Source: Pedobacter jeongneungensis
GTDB lineage: Bacteria > Bacteroidota > Bacteroidia > Sphingobacteriales > Sphingobacteriaceae
DNA: 64,000 nt
NCBI RefSeq assembly: GCF_000633455.1
Contig: NZ_AYMG01000012.1
Location: 180,391-244,390 of the forward strand
Direction of reading: 5' to 3'
Positions within the stretch are counted from its first letter, which is position 1. Every line of letters begins with the position of its first letter. Under the pieces are notes generated by a model that searched no databases, had not been told where the DNA came from, and saw nothing but the letters and a program-made list of their open reading frames with translations. Both the position numbers and the translations under genes were made by a program. Below, piece after piece: positions 54,899-63,974 of the stretch.

Positions 54899-55804
54899 AT
54901 GCGATTTCAGAACAGGAGAACTTTTATTGGTAATGCGGCTTTGCTCACAGGCGCTTTGATGATCCCTGATCAGTTGCTTTTTGCTGCAGAAAAGAAAAAC
55001 AGGTATAAAGTAGCCGTGATTGACCTGATGATTCTCAAACGTCAGAAAATTAGTGCTCTACCACTTGCTAAAGAAATTGGTGCAGATGGTTTAGAAATTG
55101 ACATGGGTGGTTTAGGTGACAGGGAAACCTTCGATAATAAACTGGCAGATCAGACAATCAGACAAGAGTATTTGGATAAAGCCAAAGAAATGAATCTGGA
55201 GTTTTGCTCATTGGCCATGACCGGATTTTATGCACAATCGTTCGCAAAGCGTCCTACCTATCAAAAAATGATTCAGGACTGTTTGGACACGGCCAAAGCA
55301 ATGAACATTAAAGTAGTTTTTTTGCCCTTGGGCATTCAAGGCGATCTGGTTAAAAATCCTGAACTGAGAGAACCGATTGTGGAGCGGTTAAAAGTTGCTG
55401 GTAAAATGGCAGCAGAAGCTGGTGTTACAATCGGTATAGAGACTTCTTTGGATGCCAAAGGTGAACTGCAATTACTCAAAGACATCGGTTCTAGAAACGT
55501 GAAAAGTTATTTCAACTTTTCAAATGCCATTAAAAACGGCAGAGATTTACATGAAGAGTTACGGATTTTAGGAAAGAAAAACATCGTTCAGATTCATGCA
55601 AGCAATGAAGATGGTTTTTGGCTACAAAACGACTCAAAAATCGATTTAAATAAAGTAAAAGAAACGCTTGATGATATGGGCTGGAGCGGTTGGTTAGTAG
55701 TAGAAAGAAGCAGAGATGCAAAACAGCCCACCAACGTTAAATATAACTTCAGCGCAAATACCAGCTACCTGAAATCGGTTTTTCAAAATGGTCCGACATT
55801 GTGA
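54899..55804 (+). CDS. Sugar phosphate isomerase/epimerase-like TIM-barrel protein with Tat-type signal
   Basis: A protein of about 301 residues from the ATG at 54899, starting six bases after the esterase stop. The N-terminus NRRTFIGNAALLTGALMIP has the twin-arginine pattern RRTFIG followed by a hydrophobic stretch, so export by Tat is likely. The barrel shows LAKEIGADGLEIDMGGLG, GVTIGIETSL and VQIHASNEDGFW, as in xylose-isomerase-like AP-endonuclease-2 family proteins. Such periplasmic members are common in Bacteroidota glycan loci and are of unclear activity. Its 3' end is close to the repeat-rich start of the beta-helix gene. Confidence 0.8.
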   Translation: MRFQNRRTFIGNAALLTGALMIPDQLLFAAEKKNRYKVAVIDLMILKRQKISALPLAKEIGADGLEIDMGGLGDRETFDNKLADQTIRQEYLDKAKEMNLEFCSLAMTGFYAQSFAKRPTYQKMIQDCLDTAKAMNIKVVFLPLGIQGDLVKNPELREPIVERLKVAGKMAAEAGVTIGIETSLDAKGELQLLKDIGSRNVKSYFNFSNAIKNGRDLHEELRILGKKNIVQIHASNEDGFWLQNDSKIDLNKVKETLDDMGWSGWLVVERSRDAKQPTNVKYNFSANTSYLKSVFQNGPTL

Positions 55805-55891
55805 GGTACCAAGCAATCTCATTAGTGGAGTTATGGAAATCGAGATCACCAAAAAGATGCAAAGCACAGATACAATAAAATACTGGTTGCC

Positions 55892-56010
55892 TTGGTTCGT
55901 GTCTCCACGAACCAAAGGATTTAAACCATTTTTAATTCCCACTCCTTGGTCTGTGTCCTCACAGACCAATCGAGCGAAATGTTATATGATGCTGCATTTG
56001 TTCTTGTCTC
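55892..56010. repeat. Three palindromes at the 5' end of the beta-helix gene
   Basis: TTGGTTCGTG, TCTC, CACGAACCAA (55892-55915) and TTGGTCTGTG, TCCT, CACAGACCAA (55946-55969) are perfect stems; a decayed third (GTCTCCAC core) lies at about 55988-56010. All three are in an open frame (55788-56010) that joins the CDS. The third lies downstream of the chosen ATG, so it is translated. Confidence 0.75.
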
Positions 56011-58556
56011 CACTAACCAAGAGATATATCTCATTCAATTACTTAAAGCTTAAAAGGTGTTCAGTAATAGCAATTTTATTAATATTGAACTTGTCGTACC
56101 TCAAAGCTGGTGCAGTAGATATTTATGTTTCATTAAATGGCAATGATACTAATGTTGGAACCAAAGATAAACCTTTGGCTACACTCCATTCGGCCATTAG
56201 AAAAGCACGCGAATTACGGCGCTTAAATGATTTTTCGATTAAAAATGGCATCACAATAATCATAACAAAAGGGTTTTATCAATTATACGAGCCTATCGTG
56301 CTCCGTCCCGAAGATTCAGGGACAAAAGAAAGTCCGACAGAAATTATAGCCACTGAAAAAGTAGTATTAAGTGGAGGTGTGAAAATAAAAGGTTGGAAAA
56401 AACTTAATGGAACCCTCGCAGGCTTGCCAAAAGAAGCCATCGGGAAAGTTTGGGTGACCGATCTTCCAAACTTTGATGGGAGCGATCTGCAATTCCGCCA
56501 ACTTTGGGTAAATGGTCAAAAAGCCATTCGCGCTAAAAACTATAATGGCAATGCCATGGGCAGGATTTTATCTTGGGATAGCAAAAATCAAACCTGTAAA
56601 ATACCCATCGAAAAGAACATCAATTTAACCAATATTAAAGGCATGGAAATGCTCATCCATCAATGGTGGGCTATTGCAAATCTTCGTGTAAAATCGGTTA
56701 AAGTGATGGGTAATGCGGCTGAGCTATCATTTATGCAGCCCGAAAGCAGGATCCAGTCCGAACATCCCTGGCCTGCACCATGGATTTCTAAAAAAACGGG
56801 TAACTCTGCTTTTTACCTTAGCAATGCCATTCAATTTTTAAATGAACCAGGAGAATGGTTCGAAGACCTGCAAAACCACAAACTTTATTATTGGCCTAAA
56901 GCAACAGAAAACATGCTCAATGCCGAAGTTATTGCCCCAGCTTTAGAAAATTTAATCAAAATTGAAGGAAATATCGACAATCCGGTCGCCTTTGTAAATT
57001 TTAAAGGCATTTCTTTTGAATACAGTACCTGGTTAAGGCCTTCCAAACAAGGTCATGTACCACATCAGGCTGGCATGTACATGCTAGATGCCTATAAATT
57101 GGATAAAGCCGGAACCCCAGATAAACCAAGTTTAGAAAATCAGGCTTGGGTTGGCCGCCCCGCATCAGCGGTTGAAGTGACTTATGCCAATCATACATCT
57201 TTTGAAGCTTGCCGCTTCGAACACCTGGCTTCAACCGGATTGGATTATAAAAAAGGAACAGCAGATAATATAATCAAGGGAAACTTATTTAAAGATATTG
57301 GTGGTTCGGCCATTTTAGTCGGAACTTTTTCTGATGAGGCTACCGAAGTACATTTACCTTACAACCCATCCGATAAACGTGAAATATCGACCAATGATAG
57401 AATCGAAAATAACCTGATCACCGATGTTACCAACGAAGATTGGGGCGCGGTTGGCATTGGCGCTGGTTACGTTCAGGGAATTAAAATTTTGCACAACGAA
57501 ATCAGCGATGTTTCTTATTCTGGCATCAGCATGGGCTGGGGCTGGACAAAAACGCAGAATGCGATGAAGAATAATACCATCAGTGCCAATAAGATCCACC
57601 ATTATGGCAAACACCTATATGATGTGGCTGGGATTTATACCTTATCGGCCCAACCCGGATCGTTTATCACCGAAAATGTAATCGACAGCATTTACAAGGC
57701 ACCTTATGCGCATCTTCCAGAACACTGGTTTTATTTATACACCGATGAAGGTTCATCATATTTTACCATCAAAAACAATTGGACACCAGCTGAAAAGTAC
57801 CTTCAAAATGCCAACGGACCAGATAATTTATGGGAAGATAACGGTCCAAAGGTATCCGAAAAAATCAAACAGCATGCTGGTTTAGAAAAAACCTTTCAAT
57901 ACCTGTTAAAAGAAAAAGCAGCATATTCTAATAGCGCAATAAATCAGGCCGTAGATCAATCTGTCGTTTTTGAGTTGATTTTTAAATCTTCCAACCTTCC
58001 TACAGATCATGCTTTAAAAACTTTCGCGAAGGAAAATAATCTTCTGACAAGCGCGATTTACAAATGGAATAACCGACTGGTCATTTATACCTCCAGTTTA
58101 AAGGCTGAAAGTTTACAACAGACTTTAAAACGCTTAAATGCTACTGAAATCAAACTTTACGACGATTTATTTTACGATTTCAACCGGGAGAAGAATTGTG
58201 GGGACAAACCTGTGGCAGAATGGGACAACATCATTTTATCGGCAAATTTAGTGAAAGACGAAAAGATGCAAATTGAATACCTGAACTACCATAAAACTCA
58301 GTTTGAGAAATGGCCTGAAATATCAAAAGGCTTTTGTAATGCAGAATTTCAACGACTGGCCATTTTTAAAAAAGACAGACAGTTAATCTTAATCATCAGT
58401 ATCCCAAAAGGAAAAAAATTAGATGATTTAAATCCAAAAACCACCATAAACAATCCAAAAGTGGATGAATGGAATACAATAATGAAAAAATACCAGGAAG
58501 GAATTGAAGGCACAAAACCTGATGAGGTTTGGGTGTTTTTTAAACCGGTTGAGTAA
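55986..58556 (+). CDS. Secreted beta-helix (GH141-like) protein fused to C-terminal rhamnose/fucose mutarotase domain
   Basis: About 856 residues from the ATG at 55986 (or 55989). Signal-anchor segment CSVIAILLILNLSYLKAGA; then DIYVSLNGNDTNVGTKDKPLATLHSAIRKA opens a right-handed beta-helix with inserted strands (FRQLWVNGQKAIRAKN) and SGISMGWGWTKTQN. That layout is what I associate with GH141 alpha-L-fucosidases/xylanases. Residues about 660-740 resemble a degenerate ferredoxin-like domain. Residues about 753-856 (LVKDEKMQIEYLNYHKTQFEKW, then NPKVDEWNTIM and GTKPDEVW) align clearly with the cytoplasmic mutarotase at 809-1138. Fusion of a hydrolase to a mutarotase would release and equilibrate L-fucose or L-rhamnose. 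GH141 assignment is by memory of motifs and less certain than the mutarotase homology. Confidence 0.78.
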   Translation: MMLHLFLSPLTKRYISFNYLKLKRCSVIAILLILNLSYLKAGAVDIYVSLNGNDTNVGTKDKPLATLHSAIRKARELRRLNDFSIKNGITIIITKGFYQLYEPIVLRPEDSGTKESPTEIIATEKVVLSGGVKIKGWKKLNGTLAGLPKEAIGKVWVTDLPNFDGSDLQFRQLWVNGQKAIRAKNYNGNAMGRILSWDSKNQTCKIPIEKNINLTNIKGMEMLIHQWWAIANLRVKSVKVMGNAAELSFMQPESRIQSEHPWPAPWISKKTGNSAFYLSNAIQFLNEPGEWFEDLQNHKLYYWPKATENMLNAEVIAPALENLIKIEGNIDNPVAFVNFKGISFEYSTWLRPSKQGHVPHQAGMYMLDAYKLDKAGTPDKPSLENQAWVGRPASAVEVTYANHTSFEACRFEHLASTGLDYKKGTADNIIKGNLFKDIGGSAILVGTFSDEATEVHLPYNPSDKREISTNDRIENNLITDVTNEDWGAVGIGAGYVQGIKILHNEISDVSYSGISMGWGWTKTQNAMKNNTISANKIHHYGKHLYDVAGIYTLSAQPGSFITENVIDSIYKAPYAHLPEHWFYLYTDEGSSYFTIKNNWTPAEKYLQNANGPDNLWEDNGPKVSEKIKQHAGLEKTFQYLLKEKAAYSNSAINQAVDQSVVFELIFKSSNLPTDHALKTFAKENNLLTSAIYKWNNRLVIYTSSLKAESLQQTLKRLNATEIKLYDDLFYDFNREKNCGDKPVAEWDNIILSANLVKDEKMQIEYLNYHKTQFEKWPEISKGFCNAEFQRLAIFKKDRQLILIISIPKGKKLDDLNPKTTINNPKVDEWNTIMKKYQEGIEGTKPDEVWVFFKPVE

Positions 58557-58567
58557 TATTTTTAGTA

Positions 58568-58697
58568 TGTCATCCTGAGGCACGAAGGATCTCTTTACAA
58601 TGGAAAACTGGCTCAAATTATAGCACAACAAAAAACTCGGATAAGACGGGGGCTTCGGTGCAGTTCGGTTAGAGATTCTTCCTGCGTCAGAATGACA
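58568..58697. mobile_element. MITE-like element 4 (130 bp)
   Basis: Ends TGTCATCCTGAGGC and GCGTCAGAATGACA. Left interior GAAGGATCT and right interior AGATTCTTCC form a nested inverted repeat. It is the sister of the copy at 41936-42062. Its right end contributes an ATG at 58692 in frame with the oxidoreductase gene. Confidence 0.65.
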
Positions 58698-58736
58698 ACA
58701 GTTTATAAAAACAATAACGCTTATAAAAATAATATC

Positions 58737-59822
58737 ATGTTAAGATTAGGGATTTTAGGATTAGGAGAGGGCAGAAGCACCATTTCTGCATCATTGGCAA
58801 GCAAAAAGTTTAAGCTGATCCAGATGTGTGATGCCAATAAAAAGCTTTGCGAAGAGCGGGCTTTAGAATTTGATTTTCAAAACTGGACAACGAACTACGA
58901 GGATATGTTAACCAGCGACAAAATCGATATGATTGCGATTTACACACCCGATCATTTGCATTTTGAGCACATAAAACTGGCGCTTCAACATGGGAAACAT
59001 GTGGTTTGCACCAAACCATTTATTGACGACCTGGCACATGCAAATGAACTTTTGGAACTTGCTAAAAAATCAAGAAAGAAAATTTTCGTCGGACAGAGTT
59101 CCCGTTTTTTTGAGCCTGCCATGCGCCAGAAGAAAGACTTTGACGCAGGTTTAATTGGCGAACTGATTACCATAGAAAGTCATTACCATGCCGATCACCG
59201 TTGGTTTTTGGAAAAAGGCTGGTCGTTAAAACAATCTTTTAAATGGCTTTACGGAGGTTTAAGTCACCCGGCAGATTTTATCCGTTGGTATTTGCCTGAT
59301 ATTGAGGAAGTAATGGGCTATGGCATGTTAAGCAGCAACGGGTTAAAGGCTGGTTTAAAAAATCAGGATACCATGCACTTTATTTTTAAGGCAAAAGATG
59401 GTAGAATTGCAAGGGTTAGTGGTGCTTATACCGGACCAACACAACCCGCAAGCCGCGACAGTGGCATGAGTTGCATCCTGCGTGGTACAGAAGGCGCTAG
59501 TCAGGCCGATTATCATGAGCTGCGTTATTCCGTTACCACTAAAACAGGTGAGGAAAAGATTATTACCTGGGGCGACTCCACCTTAAAACATTACTTCCGT
59601 TTTGAAGGGCAAAGTCACCATGCCGGAGAATACCAAAATTATCTTGAATATTTTGCGGATAGCATCAATAATAATTTTACAGCCTATCCTGATTTAAAAG
59701 AAGGAATCGGTACGGTGGCATTATTACAGGCTATGGATCAATCTTTAGAAACCGGATTGCCGGTAAAGATAGATGATATTTTGAAAGCCAATCAGATTAC
59801 AAGGGAATCGATAGGACTTTAA
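58737..59822 (+). CDS. Gfo/Idh/MocA-family NAD(P)-dependent oxidoreductase
   Basis: 361 residues from the ATG at 58737 (MLRLGILGLGEGRS); an in-frame ATG at 58692 lies in a MITE end and adds an unmatched 15 residues. Rossmann motif GILGLGEGRS at 5-14, then CTKPF with Lys93, the usual catalytic-site lysine of the family, and WLYGGLSHPADFIRWYL near the substrate site. No signal peptide, so a cytoplasmic enzyme. Likely to oxidise or reduce a sugar or sugar-derived acid released by the PUL. The substrate is not deducible from sequence. Confidence 0.88.
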   Translation: MLRLGILGLGEGRSTISASLASKKFKLIQMCDANKKLCEERALEFDFQNWTTNYEDMLTSDKIDMIAIYTPDHLHFEHIKLALQHGKHVVCTKPFIDDLAHANELLELAKKSRKKIFVGQSSRFFEPAMRQKKDFDAGLIGELITIESHYHADHRWFLEKGWSLKQSFKWLYGGLSHPADFIRWYLPDIEEVMGYGMLSSNGLKAGLKNQDTMHFIFKAKDGRIARVSGAYTGPTQPASRDSGMSCILRGTEGASQADYHELRYSVTTKTGEEKIITWGDSTLKHYFRFEGQSHHAGEYQNYLEYFADSINNNFTAYPDLKEGIGTVALLQAMDQSLETGLPVKIDDILKANQITRESIGL

Positions 59823-59831
59823 AAGAAATAT

Positions 59832-59922
59832 CGTCATTACGAGACACGAAGCAATCTATTTTGCATGAAAGATTGCTTCCCCGAGAAATCGGGGCAAGCT
59901 GTCGTACCTCCTCGCAATGACG
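59832..59922. repeat. REP-type long imperfect hairpin, 91 bp
   Basis: Begins CGTCATTACGAGACACGAAG and ends GTACCTCCTCGCAATGACG, with interior GAAGCAATC..GATTGCTTC and a short CCCCGAGAAATCGGGG palindrome (59879-59894). It lies between the oxidoreductase and transporter genes and may act as a processing or stop signal. Confidence 0.75.
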
Positions 59923-60011
59923 AAAAGATTAGCCATAAAATCTGTGTTTATCCGTGTTCATCTTTGGCTAAAACTATCGAAACCATACTAGCAAACTAAC
60001 CAAATAAACCA

Positions 60012-61601
60012 ATGGGAAACATTGTAGAACGTTTAACCAATTTAGATTACATCATCGTCATCGCATACCTCGTTATCCTGATGATTATAGGGTACCGGGC
60101 CAGTTTTTCGAAAAAGAAGAGCGAAGATGAAACCTTATTTCTCGCCAATAAATCCCTGAACTGGAGCAGCATTGGCTTTAATATGTGGGGTACCAATGTT
60201 GGTCCGTCTATGTTATTGGCTTTTGCCAGTATCGGCTACAGTACGGGTATTGTGGCTGTCAACTTTGATTGGTATGCTTTTATATTTCTATTCTTACTTG
60301 CGATTGTTTTCGCTCCAAAGTACCTCGCAGCAAAGGTGAGTACCATGCCCGAATTTATGGGCAACCGCTATGGTGATTCTACTCAAAATATATTAGCCTG
60401 GTATGCATTGGTGAAGATTTTAATTTCCTGGTTATCGCTGGGTTTATTTGCAGGAGGTTTTTTGGTGAGGCAGATTTTAGGTATTCCCATGTGGCAATCT
60501 GTTACTGTTTTAGTCGCTTTTGCAGGCCTATTTACCTTTTTCGGCGGATTAAAAGCTATTGCCAAAGTGAATGTTTTCCAGATGATTTTACTAATTGCCG
60601 TTTCACTTTCTTTAATGCTTTTAGGCTTAAACAAAGTTGGAGGTATTTCAGCTTTATATGCCAAAACACCACATCATTTCTGGAATTTGGTGCAACCGGC
60701 TAGCGATCCCAAATACCCATGGTATGCCATTTTATTAGGTTACCCCGTTGCTGCTGTGGCTTTTTTCTGTACCGATCAATCGATGGTGCAATCGGTATTA
60801 GGCGCAAAAAACCTAAAACAGGGTCAGTTGGGTGTGAGTTTTATCGGTTGGTTAAAAATCCTTTCCCTGCCATTATTTATTGGTACAGGTATCCTTTGTT
60901 ATGTATTATTTCCTGGCTTAAAGGATCCTAACGAAGCTTACATGACGATGGTAACCAACCTGTTTCCTCCGGGAATGAATGGTTTGGTGATCGTGGTATT
61001 GATTGCTGTTTTGGTGGGTACCATTGGTTCATCCTTAAATTCATTAAGTACCGTTTTTACCATGGATATTTATGTCAAGAAAATCAATCCTCAGGCCAGT
61101 AATAAACAGATTATCAGCATCGGAAGATGGAGCGTTGTGGCTGGTTGTATATTTGCTGTTATTGTTGTGCTGGCGATCGATAACATTAAAGGATTGAATC
61201 TATTCGATGTTTTTCAATCCGTTTTGGGTTTTATTGCCCCGCCACTTTCAGTGGTATTCCTGCTTACCGTTTTCTGGAAAAAAACCACAAGAAAAGCAGT
61301 AAACTTCACGCTTTCTATTGGCTCAATCTTAAGTTTAGGCATAGGGGTAACTTATCTGTGGATTTTGCCCTCAAACAAATTTCCCTTTTGGCCGCACTAT
61401 TTAATGCTGTCTTTTTTCATTTTCGCCGGCTTATTGATTATTGCCATCCTGATTTCCTTGTTAGATCGATCACCTAGCATTTATACGGTTAATGAAGAAC
61501 ATCAGGCTAATATTGAAAAACCAGCCAAAGCGGTTTGGATTTCGTGGATAGCACTTGCCATCGTTATGGTTGCACTTTATATCTTCTTTAACGGACATTA
61601 A
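60012..61601 (+). CDS. SSS-family sodium:solute symporter (second)
   Basis: A 529-residue integral membrane protein with about 14 hydrophobic segments. Typical SSS stretches include NMWGTNVGPSMLLAFASIGYSTG, IVFAPKYLAAKVSTMPEFMGNRYG and GTIGSSLNSLSTVFTMDIYVKKINPQA. It probably imports a monosaccharide from pectin breakdown. The upstream leader ends CTAACCAAATAAACCAATG, the same box that precedes both SusC genes. Its position directly after the oxidoreductase suggests a shared substrate. Confidence 0.92.
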   Translation: MGNIVERLTNLDYIIVIAYLVILMIIGYRASFSKKKSEDETLFLANKSLNWSSIGFNMWGTNVGPSMLLAFASIGYSTGIVAVNFDWYAFIFLFLLAIVFAPKYLAAKVSTMPEFMGNRYGDSTQNILAWYALVKILISWLSLGLFAGGFLVRQILGIPMWQSVTVLVAFAGLFTFFGGLKAIAKVNVFQMILLIAVSLSLMLLGLNKVGGISALYAKTPHHFWNLVQPASDPKYPWYAILLGYPVAAVAFFCTDQSMVQSVLGAKNLKQGQLGVSFIGWLKILSLPLFIGTGILCYVLFPGLKDPNEAYMTMVTNLFPPGMNGLVIVVLIAVLVGTIGSSLNSLSTVFTMDIYVKKINPQASNKQIISIGRWSVVAGCIFAVIVVLAIDNIKGLNLFDVFQSVLGFIAPPLSVVFLLTVFWKKTTRKAVNFTLSIGSILSLGIGVTYLWILPSNKFPFWPHYLMLSFFIFAGLLIIAILISLLDRSPSIYTVNEEHQANIEKPAKAVWISWIALAIVMVALYIFFNGH

Positions 61602-61611
61602 AATTAGAAGG

Positions 61612-61700
61612 ATCGTCATTCCCAACCCGATAGCTATCGGGTCGATTGGGAATCGTAAAGCATTTGTCCATTAAGATTCCCGCCTGCGCTGGAATAACGC
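61612..61700. repeat. REP-type element with CCCGATAGCTATCGGG core
   Basis: CGTCATTCCCAACCCGATAG to GCGCTGGAATAACG, the same family as 40639-40733, with one decayed arm. It lies after the SSS gene, perhaps as transcript 3' structure. The rest of 61602-61807 holds no gene; ATCCGTGTTTATCTGTGTCA-like low-complexity sequence follows. Confidence 0.7.
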
Positions 61701-61807
61701 ACAAATTAAAAAATGAAAGTAATAAATGAACCACAGATGAAAAGGATACAGACAGATATAAAAATCCGTGTTTATCTGTGTCAATCTGTGGCTAAAAAAT
61801 AAAAGAT

Positions 61808-63973
61808 ATGAAAACTTTAAAAAAAATAATCCTGCTCACCATTTTCAGTGGCTCCTTTGTTCAGCTCTTCGCCCAAAAAGCCTCCTGGATCTGGTACCCT
61901 GGCGATTTCGATATTTACATGAGCAATGTAATGCAGAACCGCAGAACAGAAAGAGGCTCCTTTTTTCCTGTATTCTGGAAAATGGACAGTCACTATGTTT
62001 TGGTCGATTTTCATAAAGAATTTAACCTTACGCAACCCGAAGAAGTTAAACTTTTTGTAGAAGGCACCTATAATGTAAAAATTGATGGTCAGGCCATTTC
62101 CGGTTTTCCGAAAAGCATCCAAATTCCTGCCGGAAAGCATAAATTGAGCTTAAAAGTTTACAATCAGGCGCATGTTCCGGCAATCTACGTTCAGGGCAAA
62201 ACTGTAGTATCAGACGAAACCTGGCTGACCACTTTTGAAGATAAAGAATGGATTGATGCCAGCGGGAAAACTTCAGATAAATCAGGAACCACATTTGTTT
62301 CTGCTGGTTCGTGGAACTTAAACGATCCGAACCAATTGCCTTCTCAATTTAAATTGCCGGTTATAGCGCAATCTGCGGTTAAATTCGAAAAAATCAACAA
62401 TGGCACAATTTCCGATTTCGGCAAAGAAACCTTTGGTTTCATAAAAGTACATGGCTTGAAAGGAAAAGGGAGCCTGAATATTTATTATGGAGAATCTAAA
62501 GAAGAGGCCTTATCGACCGAAAAATGTGAAACTTTAGATTACCTGGATATCGACCTCGCTCAGAAAAAGGATTCCATTATGCCACTTTCCAAAGCCTTCA
62601 GATATGTGAATTTTCAACCTGGAAATGGTGTTTCTGCTGATTCCGTTTCCATGTTGTATGAATATGCTCCGGTAACCGAACGCGGAAGTTTTAAATCATC
62701 AGATGCAGAGCTTAATAAAATCTACGATGTAGCCAAATACACCTTCCACTTAAACACAAGGGAGTTTTTTATCGATGGCATAAAACGCGACAGATGGGTT
62801 TGGAGCGGAGATGCTTATCAAAGTTACCTGATGAATTATTATTCTTTTTTTGATGCACCAACGGTAAAAAGAACCTTATTGGCTCAGCGTGGTAAAGATC
62901 CGGTAACGGCGCACATCAATACCATTATGGATTATTCTTTCTATTGGTTTTTAGGAATTTACGACTACTACAAATTTACCGGCGATAAAAAGTTTGTGCA
63001 GGATATTTATCCCCGCATGCAATCGTTAATGACTTATATCGATGGTCGAAAAAACAAAAATGGTTTACTGGAATGGATGCCCGGTGATTGGATTTTTATT
63101 GATTGGGCCGATAAATTGAGCAAAGATGGCGAGGTAAGTTTTGAGCAGTTATTATATGCCAGAAGTTTAGAAACCATGGCTTTATGTGCCAAATTAGCCA
63201 ATGATGCGGAGGGTGCTTTAAAGTATGACGAGCAAGCAAAAGAATTGAAAGCAAAAATCTTTGAACTTTATTGGAATCAGCAAAAAAAAGCATTGGTGCA
63301 TAGCAGAATTGACGATAAGCAGACTGATAACGTAACCAGGTATGCCAATATGTTCGGTATTTTCTTTGATTATTTTAGCCCGGAACAAAAATTAGCCGTT
63401 AAAGAAAATGTACTCTTAAATGATAAAGTAGCCAAAATTACCACACCTTATATGCGTTTTTATGAATTGGAAGCCCTTTGTGCCATGGGCGAGCAACCTT
63501 ATGTTTTAAAGGAAATGAAAAACTACTGGGGTGGCATGTTAAAATTGGGCGCCACTTCTTTTTGGGAAGAATATAATCCGGATAAAAAAGGAACTGAGCA
63601 TTTGGAAATGTATGGTCGCCCGTTTGGAAAAAGCCTTTGCCATGCCTGGGGAGCCAGTCCGATTTATTTATTGGGAAAATATTATCTGGGCGTTCAACCT
63701 ACCGCACCAGGTTACGAAACCTACACCATCGAACCAAATTTAGGCGGCCTGGAGTGGATGGAGGGCAAAGTGCCTACTGCTAATGGCGATATCGTTGTGT
63801 ATTGCAGTAAAAAAGAAATCAGGGTTTCTTCTGCGACTGGAATTGGGAAATTAAGAATTAAAAGTAAATCAAAACCTGTGGTTAAAGGTGCCGAAGTAAA
63901 AGAGGTTTCAAAAGGAATTTTTGAAGTGATGATTGAAAAGGGCAGGGAATATGAGGTGAAATACTCGCTTTAG
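61808..63973 (+). CDS. GH78-like alpha-L-rhamnosidase with altered acid motif
   Basis: A 721-residue secreted protein (signal ending LFAQK). The (alpha/alpha)6 barrel spans about 290-640 and the C-terminal sandwich follows, as in Bac_rhamnosid6H/C. Where classical GH78 has CPQRNERxxWxGD, it has DGIKRDRWVWSGD, with Asp replacing the general-acid Glu, a form seen in a distinct GH78-type group. SFWEEYNP and LCHAWGASPIYLLGKY supply the later conserved acid and aromatic residues. It is shorter than the first GH78 because it has fewer N-terminal beta domains. It probably acts on a different rhamnosyl or related linkage. Confidence 0.85.
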   Translation: MKTLKKIILLTIFSGSFVQLFAQKASWIWYPGDFDIYMSNVMQNRRTERGSFFPVFWKMDSHYVLVDFHKEFNLTQPEEVKLFVEGTYNVKIDGQAISGFPKSIQIPAGKHKLSLKVYNQAHVPAIYVQGKTVVSDETWLTTFEDKEWIDASGKTSDKSGTTFVSAGSWNLNDPNQLPSQFKLPVIAQSAVKFEKINNGTISDFGKETFGFIKVHGLKGKGSLNIYYGESKEEALSTEKCETLDYLDIDLAQKKDSIMPLSKAFRYVNFQPGNGVSADSVSMLYEYAPVTERGSFKSSDAELNKIYDVAKYTFHLNTREFFIDGIKRDRWVWSGDAYQSYLMNYYSFFDAPTVKRTLLAQRGKDPVTAHINTIMDYSFYWFLGIYDYYKFTGDKKFVQDIYPRMQSLMTYIDGRKNKNGLLEWMPGDWIFIDWADKLSKDGEVSFEQLLYARSLETMALCAKLANDAEGALKYDEQAKELKAKIFELYWNQQKKALVHSRIDDKQTDNVTRYANMFGIFFDYFSPEQKLAVKENVLLNDKVAKITTPYMRFYELEALCAMGEQPYVLKEMKNYWGGMLKLGATSFWEEYNPDKKGTEHLEMYGRPFGKSLCHAWGASPIYLLGKYYLGVQPTAPGYETYTIEPNLGGLEWMEGKVPTANGDIVVYCSKKEIRVSSATGIGKLRIKSKSKPVVKGAEVKEVSKGIFEVMIEKGREYEVKYSL

Positions 63974-63974
63974 T

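Noticed and set aside
55788..55985. N-terminal extension of the beta-helix frame overlapping the epimerase-like gene
   Set aside because: Consists of palindromic repeats; no family similarity.
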